Source of the DNA: CAZEPJ01 sp964514105
GTDB taxonomy: Bacteria; Desulfobacterota; Desulfocorpusculales; Desulfocorpusculum
Assembly: GCA_964514105.1 (NCBI GenBank)
Contig: CAZEPJ010000002.1
Span: forward strand, 132,557 to 196,556
Reading direction: 5' to 3'
Length of the DNA stretch: 64,000 nt
Position 1 is the first letter of the stretch, and each line of letters starts with the position of its first letter. Under the pieces are notes generated by a model that was not told the DNA's origin, did no database searches, and saw nothing but the letters and a program-made list of their open reading frames with translations. A program made the position numbers and the translations under genes. Positions 17,121 through 26,324 of the stretch are shown here, piece after piece.

Positions 17121-18092
17121 TCAGCCCCTGGGGAAATGGCAGGCGACCCAGTGCCCGGGGGCGATCTCCGCCAGGGCGGGCCGCGCGCTGGCGCAGATCT
17201 CCTGGCTGTGCCGGCAGCGGGGGTGAAAGGCGCAGCCGGCCGGTGGGTTGAGGGGGCTCGGGGGGTCCCCATGCAAGAGGATACGCTTGCGCTTCCCAAC
17301 GGGATTGGCCACGGGCACGGCCGAGAGGAGCGCCTCGGTGTAGGGATGTCCGGGACGGGCATACAGGTCCGCCGACGGGGCCAGCTCCACCATGCGGCCC
17401 AGGTACAAGACGGCCACCCGATCGCACACGTGCCGAACCACCGACAGGTCGTGGGAAATGAAGATGTAGGTCAGGTCGAACCGCCGCTGGAGCTGGATGA
17501 GGAGGTTGATGATCTGGGACTTGATGGACACGTCCAGGGCCGAGACGGGCTCGTCGGCGATGATCAGCGCCGGGTTCAGCGCCAGGGCCCGGGCCAGGCA
17601 GATGCGCTGGCGCTGTCCCCCGGAGAACTCGTGGGGGTACCGTGTGAGCTGTTCGGGCAGGAGGCCCACCACGGCCATCAGCTCCTCGAGCCGTTCCTCC
17701 CGCTGACGGGGCGTCAGGATGCGATGGATGGCGAAGGCCTCCCCGATGATGCCCCTGACGGTGCGGCGCGGGTTGAGGGAGGAATAGGGGTCCTGGAACA
17801 CCATCTGGATGTGCCGCCGCAGGTCCCGCAGGTCTCGAGACCCCATGGCCCGCACGTCCTCGCCTCGGAAAAGGATCCGGCCCGAGGTGGGCTCCTCCAG
17901 GCGAAGGACGCATCGGCCCAGGGTCGTCTTGCCGCAGCCCGACTCCCCCACCAGGCCGAAGGTCTCCCCCTTGTGCACGCTGAGGCTGACGCCGTCCACG
18001 GCCTTGATCCATGCCCTGCGTCGTCCCAGAGGGCTCCCGCCCACCGGGTAGTGCTTGACGAGATCCGTCACACCGAGGAGATCACCGCTCAT
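17121..18092 (-). CDS. dppF: Dipeptide/oligopeptide ABC transporter, ATP-binding subunit F
   Basis: A 323-aa ABC ATPase of the DppF/OppF type. Walker A is GLVGESGCGKTTLGR, the Q loop is MVFQDPYSSLNPR, the signature is EFSGGQRQRICLARAL, and Walker B is ALIIADEPVSALDVS, followed by the switch histidine (ISHDLSVV). The C-terminal oligopeptide-transporter extension contains four cysteines (AGCAFHPRCRHSQEIC and VACHF), which in this family can bind a [4Fe-4S] cluster. The start is at the ATG beginning MSGDLLGV, overlapping dppD by 11 bp. It is the last gene of a dppA-B-C-D-F set downstream of a creatininase-family gene. Confidence 0.9.
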   Translation of the reverse strand: MSGDLLGVTDLVKHYPVGGSPLGRRRAWIKAVDGVSLSVHKGETFGLVGESGCGKTTLGRCVLRLEEPTSGRILFRGEDVRAMGSRDLRDLRRHIQMVFQDPYSSLNPRRTVRGIIGEAFAIHRILTPRQREERLEELMAVVGLLPEQLTRYPHEFSGGQRQRICLARALALNPALIIADEPVSALDVSIKSQIINLLIQLQRRFDLTYIFISHDLSVVRHVCDRVAVLYLGRMVELAPSADLYARPGHPYTEALLSAVPVANPVGKRKRILLHGDPPSPLNPPAGCAFHPRCRHSQEICASARPALAEIAPGHWVACHFPRG

Positions 18093-19062
18093 GGAGCCAG
18101 CACCTGGACAGATGCCCTTCTCCCAGGCAGAAGAGGGGAGGGGCCGCGAGGCTGCACCGCTCGAAGACGTGGGGGCAGCGCTCCTGGAAGGCACACCCGG
18201 GCGGCAGATCCAGCAGGTTGGGGACCACGCCGGGGATGGTCCTCAGCATGCGGTCTGCGGGGATCTCCCCGTCGAGGCTGGGCACCGACTCCAGCAGCCC
18301 CTGGGTGTACGGGTGGCCGGGATGGGCGAACAAGGCCCCCACGCCGGCGTATTCCACGATGCGGCCCGCGTACATGACCGCCACCCGCTGGGCGGTCTCC
18401 GCGATGACCCCCAGATCGTGGGTGATGAGGAGGACGGAGGTCTGAAAATCCCTCTTGAGCCCGTTGAGCAGGTCCAGGATCTGTGCCTGGATGGTCACGT
18501 CCAGGGCGGTTGTGGGCTCGTCGGCGATGATGAGTCGGGGATGGCAGGCCAGGGCCATGCCGATCATCACCCGCTGCCGCATGCCCCCCGAGAGCTGATG
18601 GGGGAAGTCCCTGGCTCGACGCCCCGGGTCGGGGATGCCCACCCTGCGCAGCATCTCCACGGCCACGCCCACCGCGTCCGAGCGGCTGACGCCCTGGTGG
18701 AGGCGAACTGCCTCGGCGATCTGATCGACCACCCGCATGACGGGATTGAGGCAGGTCATGGGCTCCTGAAAGATCATGGAGATGCTGTTTCCCCTGACCC
18801 GCCGCATCTCCCCCTCGCTGAGCTTCAGGAGGTCGCGCCCCTCGAACAGGACCTCCCCCCGGACGATCCTCCCGGGAGGCTCAGGGATCAGGCGCATGAT
18901 GGAGAGGGCCGCCACGGACTTCCCCGAGCCCGACTCCCCCACCAGGCCCAGGGTCTCCCCGTGCCCCACGGAGAAGTCCACGCCGGCCGCGGCCACGATG
19001 ACCCCCTCGTCGGTCCGGAAGACCGTTTCCAGCCCCCTGACCTCCAGCAAGGGATCGCTCAT
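18082..19062 (-). CDS. dppD: Dipeptide/oligopeptide ABC transporter, ATP-binding subunit D
   Basis: A 326-aa ABC ATPase of the DppD/OppD type. Visible: Walker A (GLVGESGSGKSVAAL), Q loop (MIFQEPMTCLNPVM), signature (LSGGMRQRVMIGMAL), Walker B (LIIADEPTTALDVT) and H loop (LITHDLGV). The C-terminal oligo_HPY extension has the cysteine cluster CAFQERCPHVFERC. The start ATG (MSDPLLEVRGL) overlaps the dppC stop by 4 bp. Coupled to dppF, it powers import through DppB/DppC. Confidence 0.9.
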   Translation of the reverse strand: MSDPLLEVRGLETVFRTDEGVIVAAAGVDFSVGHGETLGLVGESGSGKSVAALSIMRLIPEPPGRIVRGEVLFEGRDLLKLSEGEMRRVRGNSISMIFQEPMTCLNPVMRVVDQIAEAVRLHQGVSRSDAVGVAVEMLRRVGIPDPGRRARDFPHQLSGGMRQRVMIGMALACHPRLIIADEPTTALDVTIQAQILDLLNGLKRDFQTSVLLITHDLGVIAETAQRVAVMYAGRIVEYAGVGALFAHPGHPYTQGLLESVPSLDGEIPADRMLRTIPGVVPNLLDLPPGCAFQERCPHVFERCSLAAPPLFCLGEGHLSRCWLHER

Positions 19063-19922
19063 GGCACCTTCATCTTGGGATCCAGGGCGTCCCGCAGGCC
19101 GTCGCCCAGGAGGTTGAAGCCCAGGACCGCCAGCATGATGGCCAGGCCGGGGATGGTGGCCACGTGGGGGGCCACGGTGAGGACGTTGCGCCCCGAGGAG
19201 ATCATCTCCCCCCAGGACGGGGTGGGGGGTTGAACGCCCAGGCCCAGGAAGGAGAGGGCCGCCTCCATCATGATGGCGTTGGCCATGAAGAGGGTCGCGT
19301 ACACCACCACCGGGGCCACGAAATTGGGGACGATGTGCCCGAGGATGATCCGCATGGAAGACGCCCCCAGGGCCCGGGCCGCGGTGACGAACTCCCGCTT
19401 CTTGACGCTCAGGACCGCGGCCCGGATCATCCGGGCGAAGGTGGGCAGGGCCCAGATCCCGATGGCCAAAGTGGTGTTCACCAGGCCCGAGCCCAGGGCC
19501 GTGATCAGGGCGATGGCCAGGAGGAGATACGGGAACGACAGGAGCAGGTCCATGAGCCGCATGAGGAGGGTATCCAGCCACCCTTCGAAGTAGCCGCAGG
19601 TCGTCCCGATGACGAGCCCCCCGGCCAGGGCCACCAGGACCGAGAAGAAGGCCACGAATAGCGAGACGCGGGCCCCGTAGATGAGTCGGCTGAGGATGTC
19701 CCGCCCGAACTGATCGGCCCCGAGGAGGTACTTGCCCAAGGGTTTGGCCCGCTTGTCGAACAGGGACTGGGCCGCGGGGTCTTTGGGTGACAGGTACGGG
19801 GCCAGCACGGCCGTGGCCACCAGCCCCGCCACCAGGACGAGCCCCACCACCGACAGGGGGTTTCGGTAAAACCGCCGCCACGCCCGGGAGCGGATGGGCT
19901 TCCTGCGCGCCATGGGGCTCAT
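19059..19922 (-). CDS. dppC: Dipeptide/oligopeptide ABC transporter, permease C
   Basis: A 287-aa inner-membrane permease. The N-terminal helix (LSVVGLVLVAGLVATAVLA) precedes the PLG-xx-LLGADQFGRDILSR motif diagnostic of DppC/OppC. The EAA-loop ATPase contact is EFVTAARALGASSMRIILGHIVPN. There are six helices in all. The start ATG (MSPMARRKP) overlaps the dppB stop by 4 bp and is preceded by GGAGGGGAG. Confidence 0.9.
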   Translation of the reverse strand: MSPMARRKPIRSRAWRRFYRNPLSVVGLVLVAGLVATAVLAPYLSPKDPAAQSLFDKRAKPLGKYLLGADQFGRDILSRLIYGARVSLFVAFFSVLVALAGGLVIGTTCGYFEGWLDTLLMRLMDLLLSFPYLLLAIALITALGSGLVNTTLAIGIWALPTFARMIRAAVLSVKKREFVTAARALGASSMRIILGHIVPNFVAPVVVYATLFMANAIMMEAALSFLGLGVQPPTPSWGEMISSGRNVLTVAPHVATIPGLAIMLAVLGFNLLGDGLRDALDPKMKVP

Positions 19923-20851
19923 CTCTCCCCTCCCGCCCTGGAGACCCGCGGGTCGATGAGGCCGTAAGACAGATCCACCAGGAGATTGATGAGGACATAG
20001 GCCCCGGCGAACAGCAGCATGGTCCCCTGAAGGAGCATGTAGTCTCGCCCCAGGATGGCGCCGACCATGAGCCGGCCCACCCCGGGCCAGGCGAAGACCG
20101 TCTCGGTCAGAATCGCCCCGCCCATGAGCTGCCCCACCTGCATCCCGAAGACGGTGACGATGGGGATGAGGGCGTTGCGCAGGCCGTGCCGCAGGACCAC
20201 GGACCAGCGGCCCAATCCCTTGGCGCGGGCCGTCCGGACGTAGTCCTCCCCCAGCACCTCCAGGAGGCTGGAGCGGGTCATTCGGGCCAGCGAGGCCACG
20301 CTGTGGAGGGCCAGCGTGACCGCGGGGAGGATCAGATGCTTGGGTCCTCCGGAGCCGCCCGTGGGGAACCATCCCAGGGTCAGGGAGAAGATGAACATCA
20401 TCACCAGCCCGATCCAGAAGACCGGCAGGCACAGCCCCAGGAGGGAGGCGATGCGGGAGGCGTGGTCCAACCAGGAGCCCGACCGGGCTGCGGAGATGAC
20501 CCCCAGGGGGAGCCCGATAAGGAGCGACAGGACCATGGCCGCCCCGGCCAGGAGGAGGGTGTTGGGCCAGGTGGCGGCCAGGAGGGCCGACACCGAGCTC
20601 ATCTCCCGGACCGAACGGCCCAGGTCGCCCTGAAACAGTCGGCCTGTATACTGGACGTAACGGACGTAGATGGGCTGATCCAGCCCCATCTGGGACCGAA
20701 GGTTGGCCACCATCTCCGGCGTGGCGCTCTCGCCCAGCATGAGGGCCGCCGGGTCACCCGGGATGATGTCCATGATGAGCATCACCAAGAGGATCATGGC
20801 CAGCATCACGCCGGCCGAGGCCGCGATGCGCTTGATCAGGTAGGCGAGCAT
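19919..20851 (-). CDS. dppB: Dipeptide/oligopeptide ABC transporter, permease B
   Basis: A 310-aa inner-membrane permease starting MLAYLIKRIAASAGVMLAMILLVM, the typical DppB first helix, followed by DIIPGDPAALMLGE. Conserved segments include GLPVFWIG-like LCLPVFWIGLVMMFIFS and the EAA loop EDYVRTARAKGLGRWSVVLRHGLRNALIPIVT. Six helices are visible. It lies 51 bp after the substrate-binding protein gene and overlaps dppC. Confidence 0.9.
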   Translation of the reverse strand: MLAYLIKRIAASAGVMLAMILLVMLIMDIIPGDPAALMLGESATPEMVANLRSQMGLDQPIYVRYVQYTGRLFQGDLGRSVREMSSVSALLAATWPNTLLLAGAAMVLSLLIGLPLGVISAARSGSWLDHASRIASLLGLCLPVFWIGLVMMFIFSLTLGWFPTGGSGGPKHLILPAVTLALHSVASLARMTRSSLLEVLGEDYVRTARAKGLGRWSVVLRHGLRNALIPIVTVFGMQVGQLMGGAILTETVFAWPGVGRLMVGAILGRDYMLLQGTMLLFAGAYVLINLLVDLSYGLIDPRVSRAGGER

Positions 20852-20902
20852 GGGGCGGGGCTGCAGGACGTGGGCCGGGGCCGTGGCCCCGGCCCAGACG
20901 GA

Positions 20903-22480
20903 TCACTTCTCCAGCCAGACGTTGCCCAGGGTCAACTGGTACTCGATGGCCTCCGGGACGAAGCCCTTGACCTTCTTGTTCAGCACGAAGATCTCCTTGG
21001 TGTTGTAGATCGGGATCCAGCAGGCCGCCTCGGCCAGGATATCCTGCACCTTGGCGTAGTTCTCGGCCCGCTTCTTCTGGTCCGAGCTCACCCGGGCCTC
21101 CTCCAGGAGCTTGTCCACTTCCGGGTTCTGGTACCCGGTGGAGTTCCACCCCTTGGGCGACAGCTGGCTGGAATGGAACATGGCGTACAGGGAGTAGTCG
21201 GCGTCGTTGTTGGTCGTGACCCACCCCATCAGGAAGTTGTTGTACGGCAGGTCGGGCTTTCGGATCAGCCCGAAGGTGGTGGCCCACTCGAAGAACTCCA
21301 GCTTGACGTCCACTCCGATCTCCTTCCACTGGGCCTGGACCGCCTCGCAGATCTCGGCGTCCATGAGGAACCGGGCCTTGGTCCCCAGGAACTTGAGGGT
21401 GAGCTTCTGGCCGTCCTTGGCCAGGATGCCGTCGGCCCCGGGCTTCCATCCGGCCTCGGCCAGGAGGGCCTTGGCCTTCTTGGGGTCGTACGGGTAGCGC
21501 TGGGCAAGCCCCATGTCCTTGAACCCGAACACCGAGGGGGCCAGGTATCCCCTGGCCGGCACGGCCGCGCCCTCCAGGACGTTCTCCACGATGGCCGGCA
21601 CGTTGACCGCCATGGACAGGGCCTGGCGGACCTTGGGGTCATTGCTCGGGGGAAGGTTCTGATTGAAGCCCACGTAGATGATCCGCCCGCCCATGGTCTC
21701 GGCCACGGTGAACTTGGGGTCCTTGGCGAAGGCGGGCAGCTCCGACGGGGTGGGCTGCAGCACCAGATCCAGGTCCCCGGCCTTGAGCCCCATCATCCGG
21801 GCCCCGGCCTCGGGGATGACCTTGAAGACCACCTCGTCCAGATGGGCCTTGGGGCCCCAGTAATCGTCGTTGCGGACGATGCTCACGTAGTTCTTGGCCT
21901 GCCACTCCTTGAACTTGAAGGGCCCGGTGCCCACCGGGTTCCGCCCGTAGTCCTCCCCGTATTTCTTGACCGCCGCAGGGGAGACGATGCCCGTATAGCA
22001 CATGGCGATGGAGGCCACCAGGGGACCGTACGGCACGGTGGTCATCACGTCCACGGTGTACTCGTCGACCACCTGGGCGCCTTTCAGGGGGCCAAAAAGG
22101 GCCTTCCACCTGGCCGGCTGCTTCTCGTCCGCAGCCCGGTTGAAGGTGAAGGCCGCGGCCTCGGCGTTGAAGGGCGTGCCGTCGTGGAACTTGATTCCCT
22201 TGCGGAGCTTGAAGCGGACTCGGTCCGGGGCCACGACCTCGTACGACTCGGCCAGTTTGGGTTTGATCTTGCCGTCCTGGTCCACGAAGATCAGCGGCTC
22301 GATGACGTTCCAGTACACGATGGAGCCCGCCCCCGTGGTCTCGGCATTGGAGTCCAGGCTGACCGGATCCGTGGGCCGTCCGATGGTGAGCTTCCCGCCC
22401 TTGACCTGGGCCCAGGCCTCGGCGCCGATCCCTGCGGCCACCAGGAGGATCACCATCACAAGGAAGAGCTTGCGCACCAT
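20903..22480 (-). CDS. dppA: ABC transporter substrate-binding protein, family 5 (peptide/opine type)
   Basis: A 525-aa periplasmic SBP_bac_5 protein with a signal peptide at residues 1-24 (LFLVMVILLVAAGIGAEAWA). Typical motifs are GGKLTIGRPTDPVSLD at the mature start, YEVVAPDRVRFKLRKGIKFHDGTPFNAEA, VGTGPFKFKEW, and VRQALSMAVNVPAIVENVLEGAAVPARG. No lipobox cysteine is present, so it is free in the periplasm. It starts one base after the stop of the creatininase-family gene, the tightest coupling in this operon. Substrates of cluster-C binding proteins range from peptides to opines and nickel, so the ligand cannot be named. Confidence 0.9.
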   Translation of the reverse strand: MVRKLFLVMVILLVAAGIGAEAWAQVKGGKLTIGRPTDPVSLDSNAETTGAGSIVYWNVIEPLIFVDQDGKIKPKLAESYEVVAPDRVRFKLRKGIKFHDGTPFNAEAAAFTFNRAADEKQPARWKALFGPLKGAQVVDEYTVDVMTTVPYGPLVASIAMCYTGIVSPAAVKKYGEDYGRNPVGTGPFKFKEWQAKNYVSIVRNDDYWGPKAHLDEVVFKVIPEAGARMMGLKAGDLDLVLQPTPSELPAFAKDPKFTVAETMGGRIIYVGFNQNLPPSNDPKVRQALSMAVNVPAIVENVLEGAAVPARGYLAPSVFGFKDMGLAQRYPYDPKKAKALLAEAGWKPGADGILAKDGQKLTLKFLGTKARFLMDAEICEAVQAQWKEIGVDVKLEFFEWATTFGLIRKPDLPYNNFLMGWVTTNNDADYSLYAMFHSSQLSPKGWNSTGYQNPEVDKLLEEARVSSDQKKRAENYAKVQDILAEAACWIPIYNTKEIFVLNKKVKGFVPEAIEYQLTLGNVWLEK

Positions 22481-22481
22481 G

Positions 22482-23279
22482 TCAGACCTCCTTCGCGCAT
22501 GCGTTGTGGACCGCGAACGCCTGGACCGCCTCGCGGTACTTGCTCACCAGGGCCGCAACCGAGCGCTCCAGGAACGTGCGGCCGAACTCCGGAGACGAGC
22601 CCCGGGGATCCCCGTTGGAGCCGATGGGGGAAAGATCGGTCATGCGCAGCCCCACCTGCATGGCCGGGTCGGTCCCCAGGACGTACCGGTCCACCGGGAT
22701 CTCCCGGGCCCGTTCGAGCTTCACCGTCCCGGGCTCCACGGCCATGACACAGGAGGTCTCCAGGAGGCCCCCGTGACCCACCATGGTCCGGAAATCCTTC
22801 TGCCGCATGGTCTCGGGCAGGAGGTTGTACTCGCTCCCCAGGGCCAGCCACACCGCCGATTGGGCCAGGAAGACCTGCGGGTGCCGACCCCTCACCTCGG
22901 AGAAGGCCGAACTGATGGCCGGGGTATTGCCGCCGTGGCCGTTGAGGACGAGGATCTTGCGGAAGCCGTGATGGATGAGGGACTCCAGGAGGTCCTCCAC
23001 CAGCCCCATCAGGACCTGAGGCCGGATGGTGAGGGAGCCGGAGAAAGTCATGTGGTGGCGGGAGACGCCGTACCACTGGGTGGGCAGGAGGATCCCTCCC
23101 AGCTCCTTGGCCACTCCCTCGGCCATGGCCCGGGCGATGTACCCGTCCGTCCCGAGGGGGCAATGGGGTCCGTGCTGTTCCACCGCCCCCATGGGCAGGA
23201 TGGCCAGGTCCGTTTCCCTCTCCAGCCGTTCCCGCACCTCGGGATAGGTCAAGGCATCCAGACGCAGTTCCATGGGCAT
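22482..23279 (-). CDS. Creatininase-family amidohydrolase
   Basis: A 265-aa cytoplasmic metallo-amidohydrolase. The metal-binding pattern of the creatininase fold is intact: Glu and His in LPMGAVEQHGPHCPLGTDG (E, H, H, D), His/Gly loop VLNGHGGNT, and Glu in GGLLETSCVMAVEPGTV. The family includes creatininase, FAPy deformylases and MftE. Its position as first gene directly before a complete Dpp-type importer suggests that it hydrolyses an amide or cyclic amide brought in by that transporter. This is inference from context only. Confidence 0.85.
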   Translation of the reverse strand: MPMELRLDALTYPEVRERLERETDLAILPMGAVEQHGPHCPLGTDGYIARAMAEGVAKELGGILLPTQWYGVSRHHMTFSGSLTIRPQVLMGLVEDLLESLIHHGFRKILVLNGHGGNTPAISSAFSEVRGRHPQVFLAQSAVWLALGSEYNLLPETMRQKDFRTMVGHGGLLETSCVMAVEPGTVKLERAREIPVDRYVLGTDPAMQVGLRMTDLSPIGSNGDPRGSSPEFGRTFLERSVAALVSKYREAVQAFAVHNACAKEV

Positions 23280-23381
23280 CTCCCACCTTCCGGGATGAGC
23301 GCACCCGCAGCTGTTCGGGGTGCCGGGGACAGGACTTCCTTGATACCAGAGAACCGGCGCAGCGTCAAGGACGAGGGGGCG

Positions 23382-24494
23382 TCAGCGCGCCCGAAGGCGG
23401 GCCGCTTCCAGGGCCCGGTGCAGTCCCCGGGCTGCCCTCAGGAGATGGGCGTCCTCCAGGGCCGTCTGCTCAGTTTGGCGCCGGGCACCCCGGATGGCCG
23501 CTTGAAGGGCGCGATCCTCGCCAAGCTGGAGCCTGCGGGCCTCCCCCTCCGCCCATTGGGCCAGGGCCTTCAGCGCCGGCGCGCGGGCGCGGGCGCGTTG
23601 AAGCAGGCCCCCCATGGCCCGTACGTATTCCATGCTGCTGTGGCGGGTTTCCTCCACGGGGGGCCGCGGCGGGCCGAAGCGCCGACCCCACAAGGCCAGG
23701 GCGATGAGCAGCGCCAGGGCCCCCTGGCCCAAAAGCGGCATGAGCCGGGACCCTCCCAGGTAGTCGGCCACCGATCGGGCCCGCCCGTGGCCGTGGTGGT
23801 ACTCGTCCACGAGGATGAGGCCCTCGCCCCGGTGACGGAGGAGCAGGTTCAACGCCAGCCGCCCGTGATCGCCCCTTCGCAGATCCCGGTTGCTGAAGGC
23901 CGCCGGGGCGCTCAGGGCGATGACCCTCCCGGCCCCGTGGGGCACGACCGCCAGGGCCTTTCCCCCGGGCCCGCACAGATGAAACACGGCTTCGGGCCTG
24001 CTGGAGGTCAGGCCCTGGGCGCCGCGCGCCTCCACGGAGCGGACCCCGGCCGTGTACGGTCCGGGTTGGCAGGGACGGATTTCCCCCGTTCCCCTCCCGG
24101 CCCCGGCCTCCACGTCCAGCCCGAAGCGCTCCGGCAGCGGCCCCCGGGACAGGATCGCCAGCACCAGCGTCCCGCCGCCATGGACCCATGCCTCCAGGGC
24201 GTCCAGATCCCGCGGGGCAACGGGTATCCTGGGCTGGGCCATGAGCAGCACGCTGGCCTCCCCGGGCAGGGCCGCGAACCCTTGCTCCCAGCGCCGGATG
24301 GGGACCTGGAGGGCCTGGAGCCATCGATACAGGACCATGTAGCCCCCGGACTTGGCGCTGTGGGTGGATCGATTCCACTCGTCCCCGGGTCCCTCCGGCT
24401 CCCCGCCCAGCCACATGAGGACATACCCCGCCGCCAGGACGATCAGAGCCGCCCCGCACCCCGCCACCCACGTCCTGGCCCCCGTGCTCCTCAC
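23382..24494 (-). CDS. DUF4350 domain-containing membrane protein
   Basis: A 370-aa protein. It starts at a GTG overlapping the stop of the DUF4129 gene (GTGA). An N-terminal helix (about residues 10-28) is followed by EWNRSTHSAKSGGYMVLYRWLQAL, the conserved DUF4350 opening in which the domain resembles a glutamine-amidotransferase-like/IFT52 fold. LEAWVHGGGTLVLA and the GEGLILVDEYHHGHGRARS motif also fit the family. A second helix at about residues 255-275 is followed by a soluble, Arg/Ala-rich helical tail. DUF4350 normally sits directly before moxR, but here the creatininase-dpp cassette lies between them. Confidence 0.85.
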   Translation of the reverse strand: MRSTGARTWVAGCGAALIVLAAGYVLMWLGGEPEGPGDEWNRSTHSAKSGGYMVLYRWLQALQVPIRRWEQGFAALPGEASVLLMAQPRIPVAPRDLDALEAWVHGGGTLVLAILSRGPLPERFGLDVEAGAGRGTGEIRPCQPGPYTAGVRSVEARGAQGLTSSRPEAVFHLCGPGGKALAVVPHGAGRVIALSAPAAFSNRDLRRGDHGRLALNLLLRHRGEGLILVDEYHHGHGRARSVADYLGGSRLMPLLGQGALALLIALALWGRRFGPPRPPVEETRHSSMEYVRAMGGLLQRARARAPALKALAQWAEGEARRLQLGEDRALQAAIRGARRQTEQTALEDAHLLRAARGLHRALEAARLRAR

Positions 24495-25498
24495 GCCGCG
24501 GCCTCCATCTGACGAACCAATCCCTCGCAGAATTGGAAATCCCCGGCCCCGGGCTGCCCCAGGCCGTACCAGATGGATTCGAATCGGTCCACCAGGCCGC
24601 TCAGGGCCTCCCGCCGCCCCGCCGGGCCACTGACCCGCGCCAGGTGCTCCCGGTTGGTGGCGTGGGGTTGGTAGACCCACCACCCCGACCCGTGGCCCTG
24701 GAGCAGCACGGAGACGAAGAGGCATCGGATGGCCTCCCGGAACTCGCCGCGAGACGCCCTCTGGTCGGCCTCCCGGCGCCAGGAAACCCAGTCCCTTTCG
24801 GGTTTGGGAGCCTTGGGGGCCGGCCTGCTCCTGGGCTGCCCCCCGATCCATCCCGTGGACCCAAAGAGGCGGGCCACCCAGACGATGGCGGCGATGCCCA
24901 GGACGAGGATCGCGCCGTAGGCCATGGATTGGACCCACTCCAGCTTTGCGGAACCCACGCCCCGCAGGAGCCTTCCCAGCCGCTCCAGGAGGCCCTTGAT
25001 CAGGTCCAGCAGGGGTTCCAGCCAATCCGGTGTCTGCCTCTCTCGCAGGTGGCGGAATTGGGGGAGGCCATAGACCTGGCGCAGGGCCTCGAGCTGCCCG
25101 GGCTCCAGGCCCGGGATCCATCGGGCGCCTTGTGTTGAGGGAGGCAGTTGGGCCTGGAGAGATCGGAGGTGGGCGACCAGGCGCCTCCGGCCCTCCTCGG
25201 ACCCCCGCGCCTCATCCTCCCACTTGCGCAGGGCCGCCTGGTCCAGGCGGAAACCGTGGCCCCGGGTGCCCCGGATTCGAAGCCTCTTGGGCAGGAGCCT
25301 TCCCAGTCGGGCGGCCTCCTCGGCCGAGAGGGCCCCCTGCCCATGGGCAACGAGGGAGGCGGCCTCCTGGACCCGGGCGGCATACGCCTCCACGGACAGG
25401 CTCTCGCCCAGGGCCGCGCCCGTCCAGATGAAGGCGAGGCATGCCGCCAGGGGCGCCACGCCCCCCAGCCATCGCCACACGGTCCCTCCCCGCCCCAT
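24491..25498 (-). CDS. DUF4129 domain-containing membrane protein
   Basis: A 335-aa protein with a signal or anchor helix (residues 8-31), a soluble periplasmic domain (about 32-185) and a transmembrane helix at about 192-212. The C-terminal cytoplasmic DUF4129 domain carries the family pattern ASRGEFREAIRCLFVSVLL, then TNREHLARV and LVDRFESIWYG. It is the first gene of the DUF4129-DUF4350-(MoxR-DUF58) type cluster and overlaps DUF4350 by 4 bp. Confidence 0.82.
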   Translation of the reverse strand: MGRGGTVWRWLGGVAPLAACLAFIWTGAALGESLSVEAYAARVQEAASLVAHGQGALSAEEAARLGRLLPKRLRIRGTRGHGFRLDQAALRKWEDEARGSEEGRRRLVAHLRSLQAQLPPSTQGARWIPGLEPGQLEALRQVYGLPQFRHLRERQTPDWLEPLLDLIKGLLERLGRLLRGVGSAKLEWVQSMAYGAILVLGIAAIVWVARLFGSTGWIGGQPRSRPAPKAPKPERDWVSWRREADQRASRGEFREAIRCLFVSVLLQGHGSGWWVYQPHATNREHLARVSGPAGRREALSGLVDRFESIWYGLGQPGAGDFQFCEGLVRQMEAAA

Positions 25499-25499
25499 C

Positions 25500-26324
25500 C
25501 TACCGCATTGCTCCGTCCAACAGGGGGATCACGTGCCTCAAGTCGGCCCCCGGGCCCTTGGGGTCCACCAGCGCCACCCGGCCCGACGCCAGCAGGTCGT
25601 GCCCGTTCTCCCACAGGAAGGCCTCGAGGGCCCGGTTGTAGTTGAATGCCACGCCCAGACCCCCGGCCCGGGCCACACCCAGGATGCCGCCGCTGTCCCC
25701 CATGGTGTCCCCCATGTGTGCCACCTCCTGTGGAGGGATCCCCAGCTCGAGGGCCAGATCCAGGGCCACTCTGGCCTTGTGCTCCTCGTCCTCGATGCCC
25801 AGGACCACGTCCCCCGTGGCCTGGATGTCACGGTACAGAGGCCGCGTGCTCTGTTTGGGATCCCGCACATAGTCCCGGACCAGGGCCTCCAGCTCCCCCT
25901 CTTCCAGGATGCTGCCCGACGCGTCGGCGAAGAGCAGTCGGTTGCACCGGGCATGAAAGGGCGGCGTGGAGGTTCCGTACCGCAGGGCATAGAGGGTCAC
26001 GGTGTAGCCCGTGGAGACGATGGCCAGGGCGATCCCGCGCCCCGCGAGGAACGCCATGAGTTCCTCGTACCCCGCCATGAGGGGCATTTCCTCCGAGGCA
26101 TAGTCGATGGCCGCGGCCAGGGGCAGCCCCCGCGTCATCTCCCCGGCGACACGGAAGGCCTCGACCATGGGGAGACGTCCTTCGGTCTGGAGCGCGAAGG
26201 CCTCCCGGGCCCGGTCGTACCGCCATGGCTCTTCGGGAAACCCCCGCCGGATCATCTCCTGCATGGTGTGGGGGCGGACCAGGGTCCCGTTCAGGTCAGA
26301 GGACAGGAGGTGGATCTGGGGCAT
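25500..26324 (-). CDS. HAD-superfamily phosphatase
   Basis: A 274-aa cytoplasmic hydrolase. HAD motif I is SSDLNGTL (nucleophile and acid Asp; Asn replaces the second Asp), which differs from the canonical DxDGT: the usual second aspartate, the general acid, is Asn here. Motif II is IVSTGYT, motif III is around the lysine in EEHKARVAL, and motif IV is HMGDTMGDSGG. The helical cap lies at about residues 20-90. It ends one base after the DUF4129 start region and is probably cotranscribed. The substrate is unknown. The Asn for Asp change could lower phosphatase activity or favour another HAD chemistry. Confidence 0.75.
   Translation of the reverse strand: MPQIHLLSSDLNGTLVRPHTMQEMIRRGFPEEPWRYDRAREAFALQTEGRLPMVEAFRVAGEMTRGLPLAAAIDYASEEMPLMAGYEELMAFLAGRGIALAIVSTGYTVTLYALRYGTSTPPFHARCNRLLFADASGSILEEGELEALVRDYVRDPKQSTRPLYRDIQATGDVVLGIEDEEHKARVALDLALELGIPPQEVAHMGDTMGDSGGILGVARAGGLGVAFNYNRALEAFLWENGHDLLASGRVALVDPKGPGADLRHVIPLLDGAMR

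Noticed and set aside
19787..22747. 986-codon plus-strand frame over dppA-dppC
   Set aside because: Antisense shadow of conserved transporter genes.
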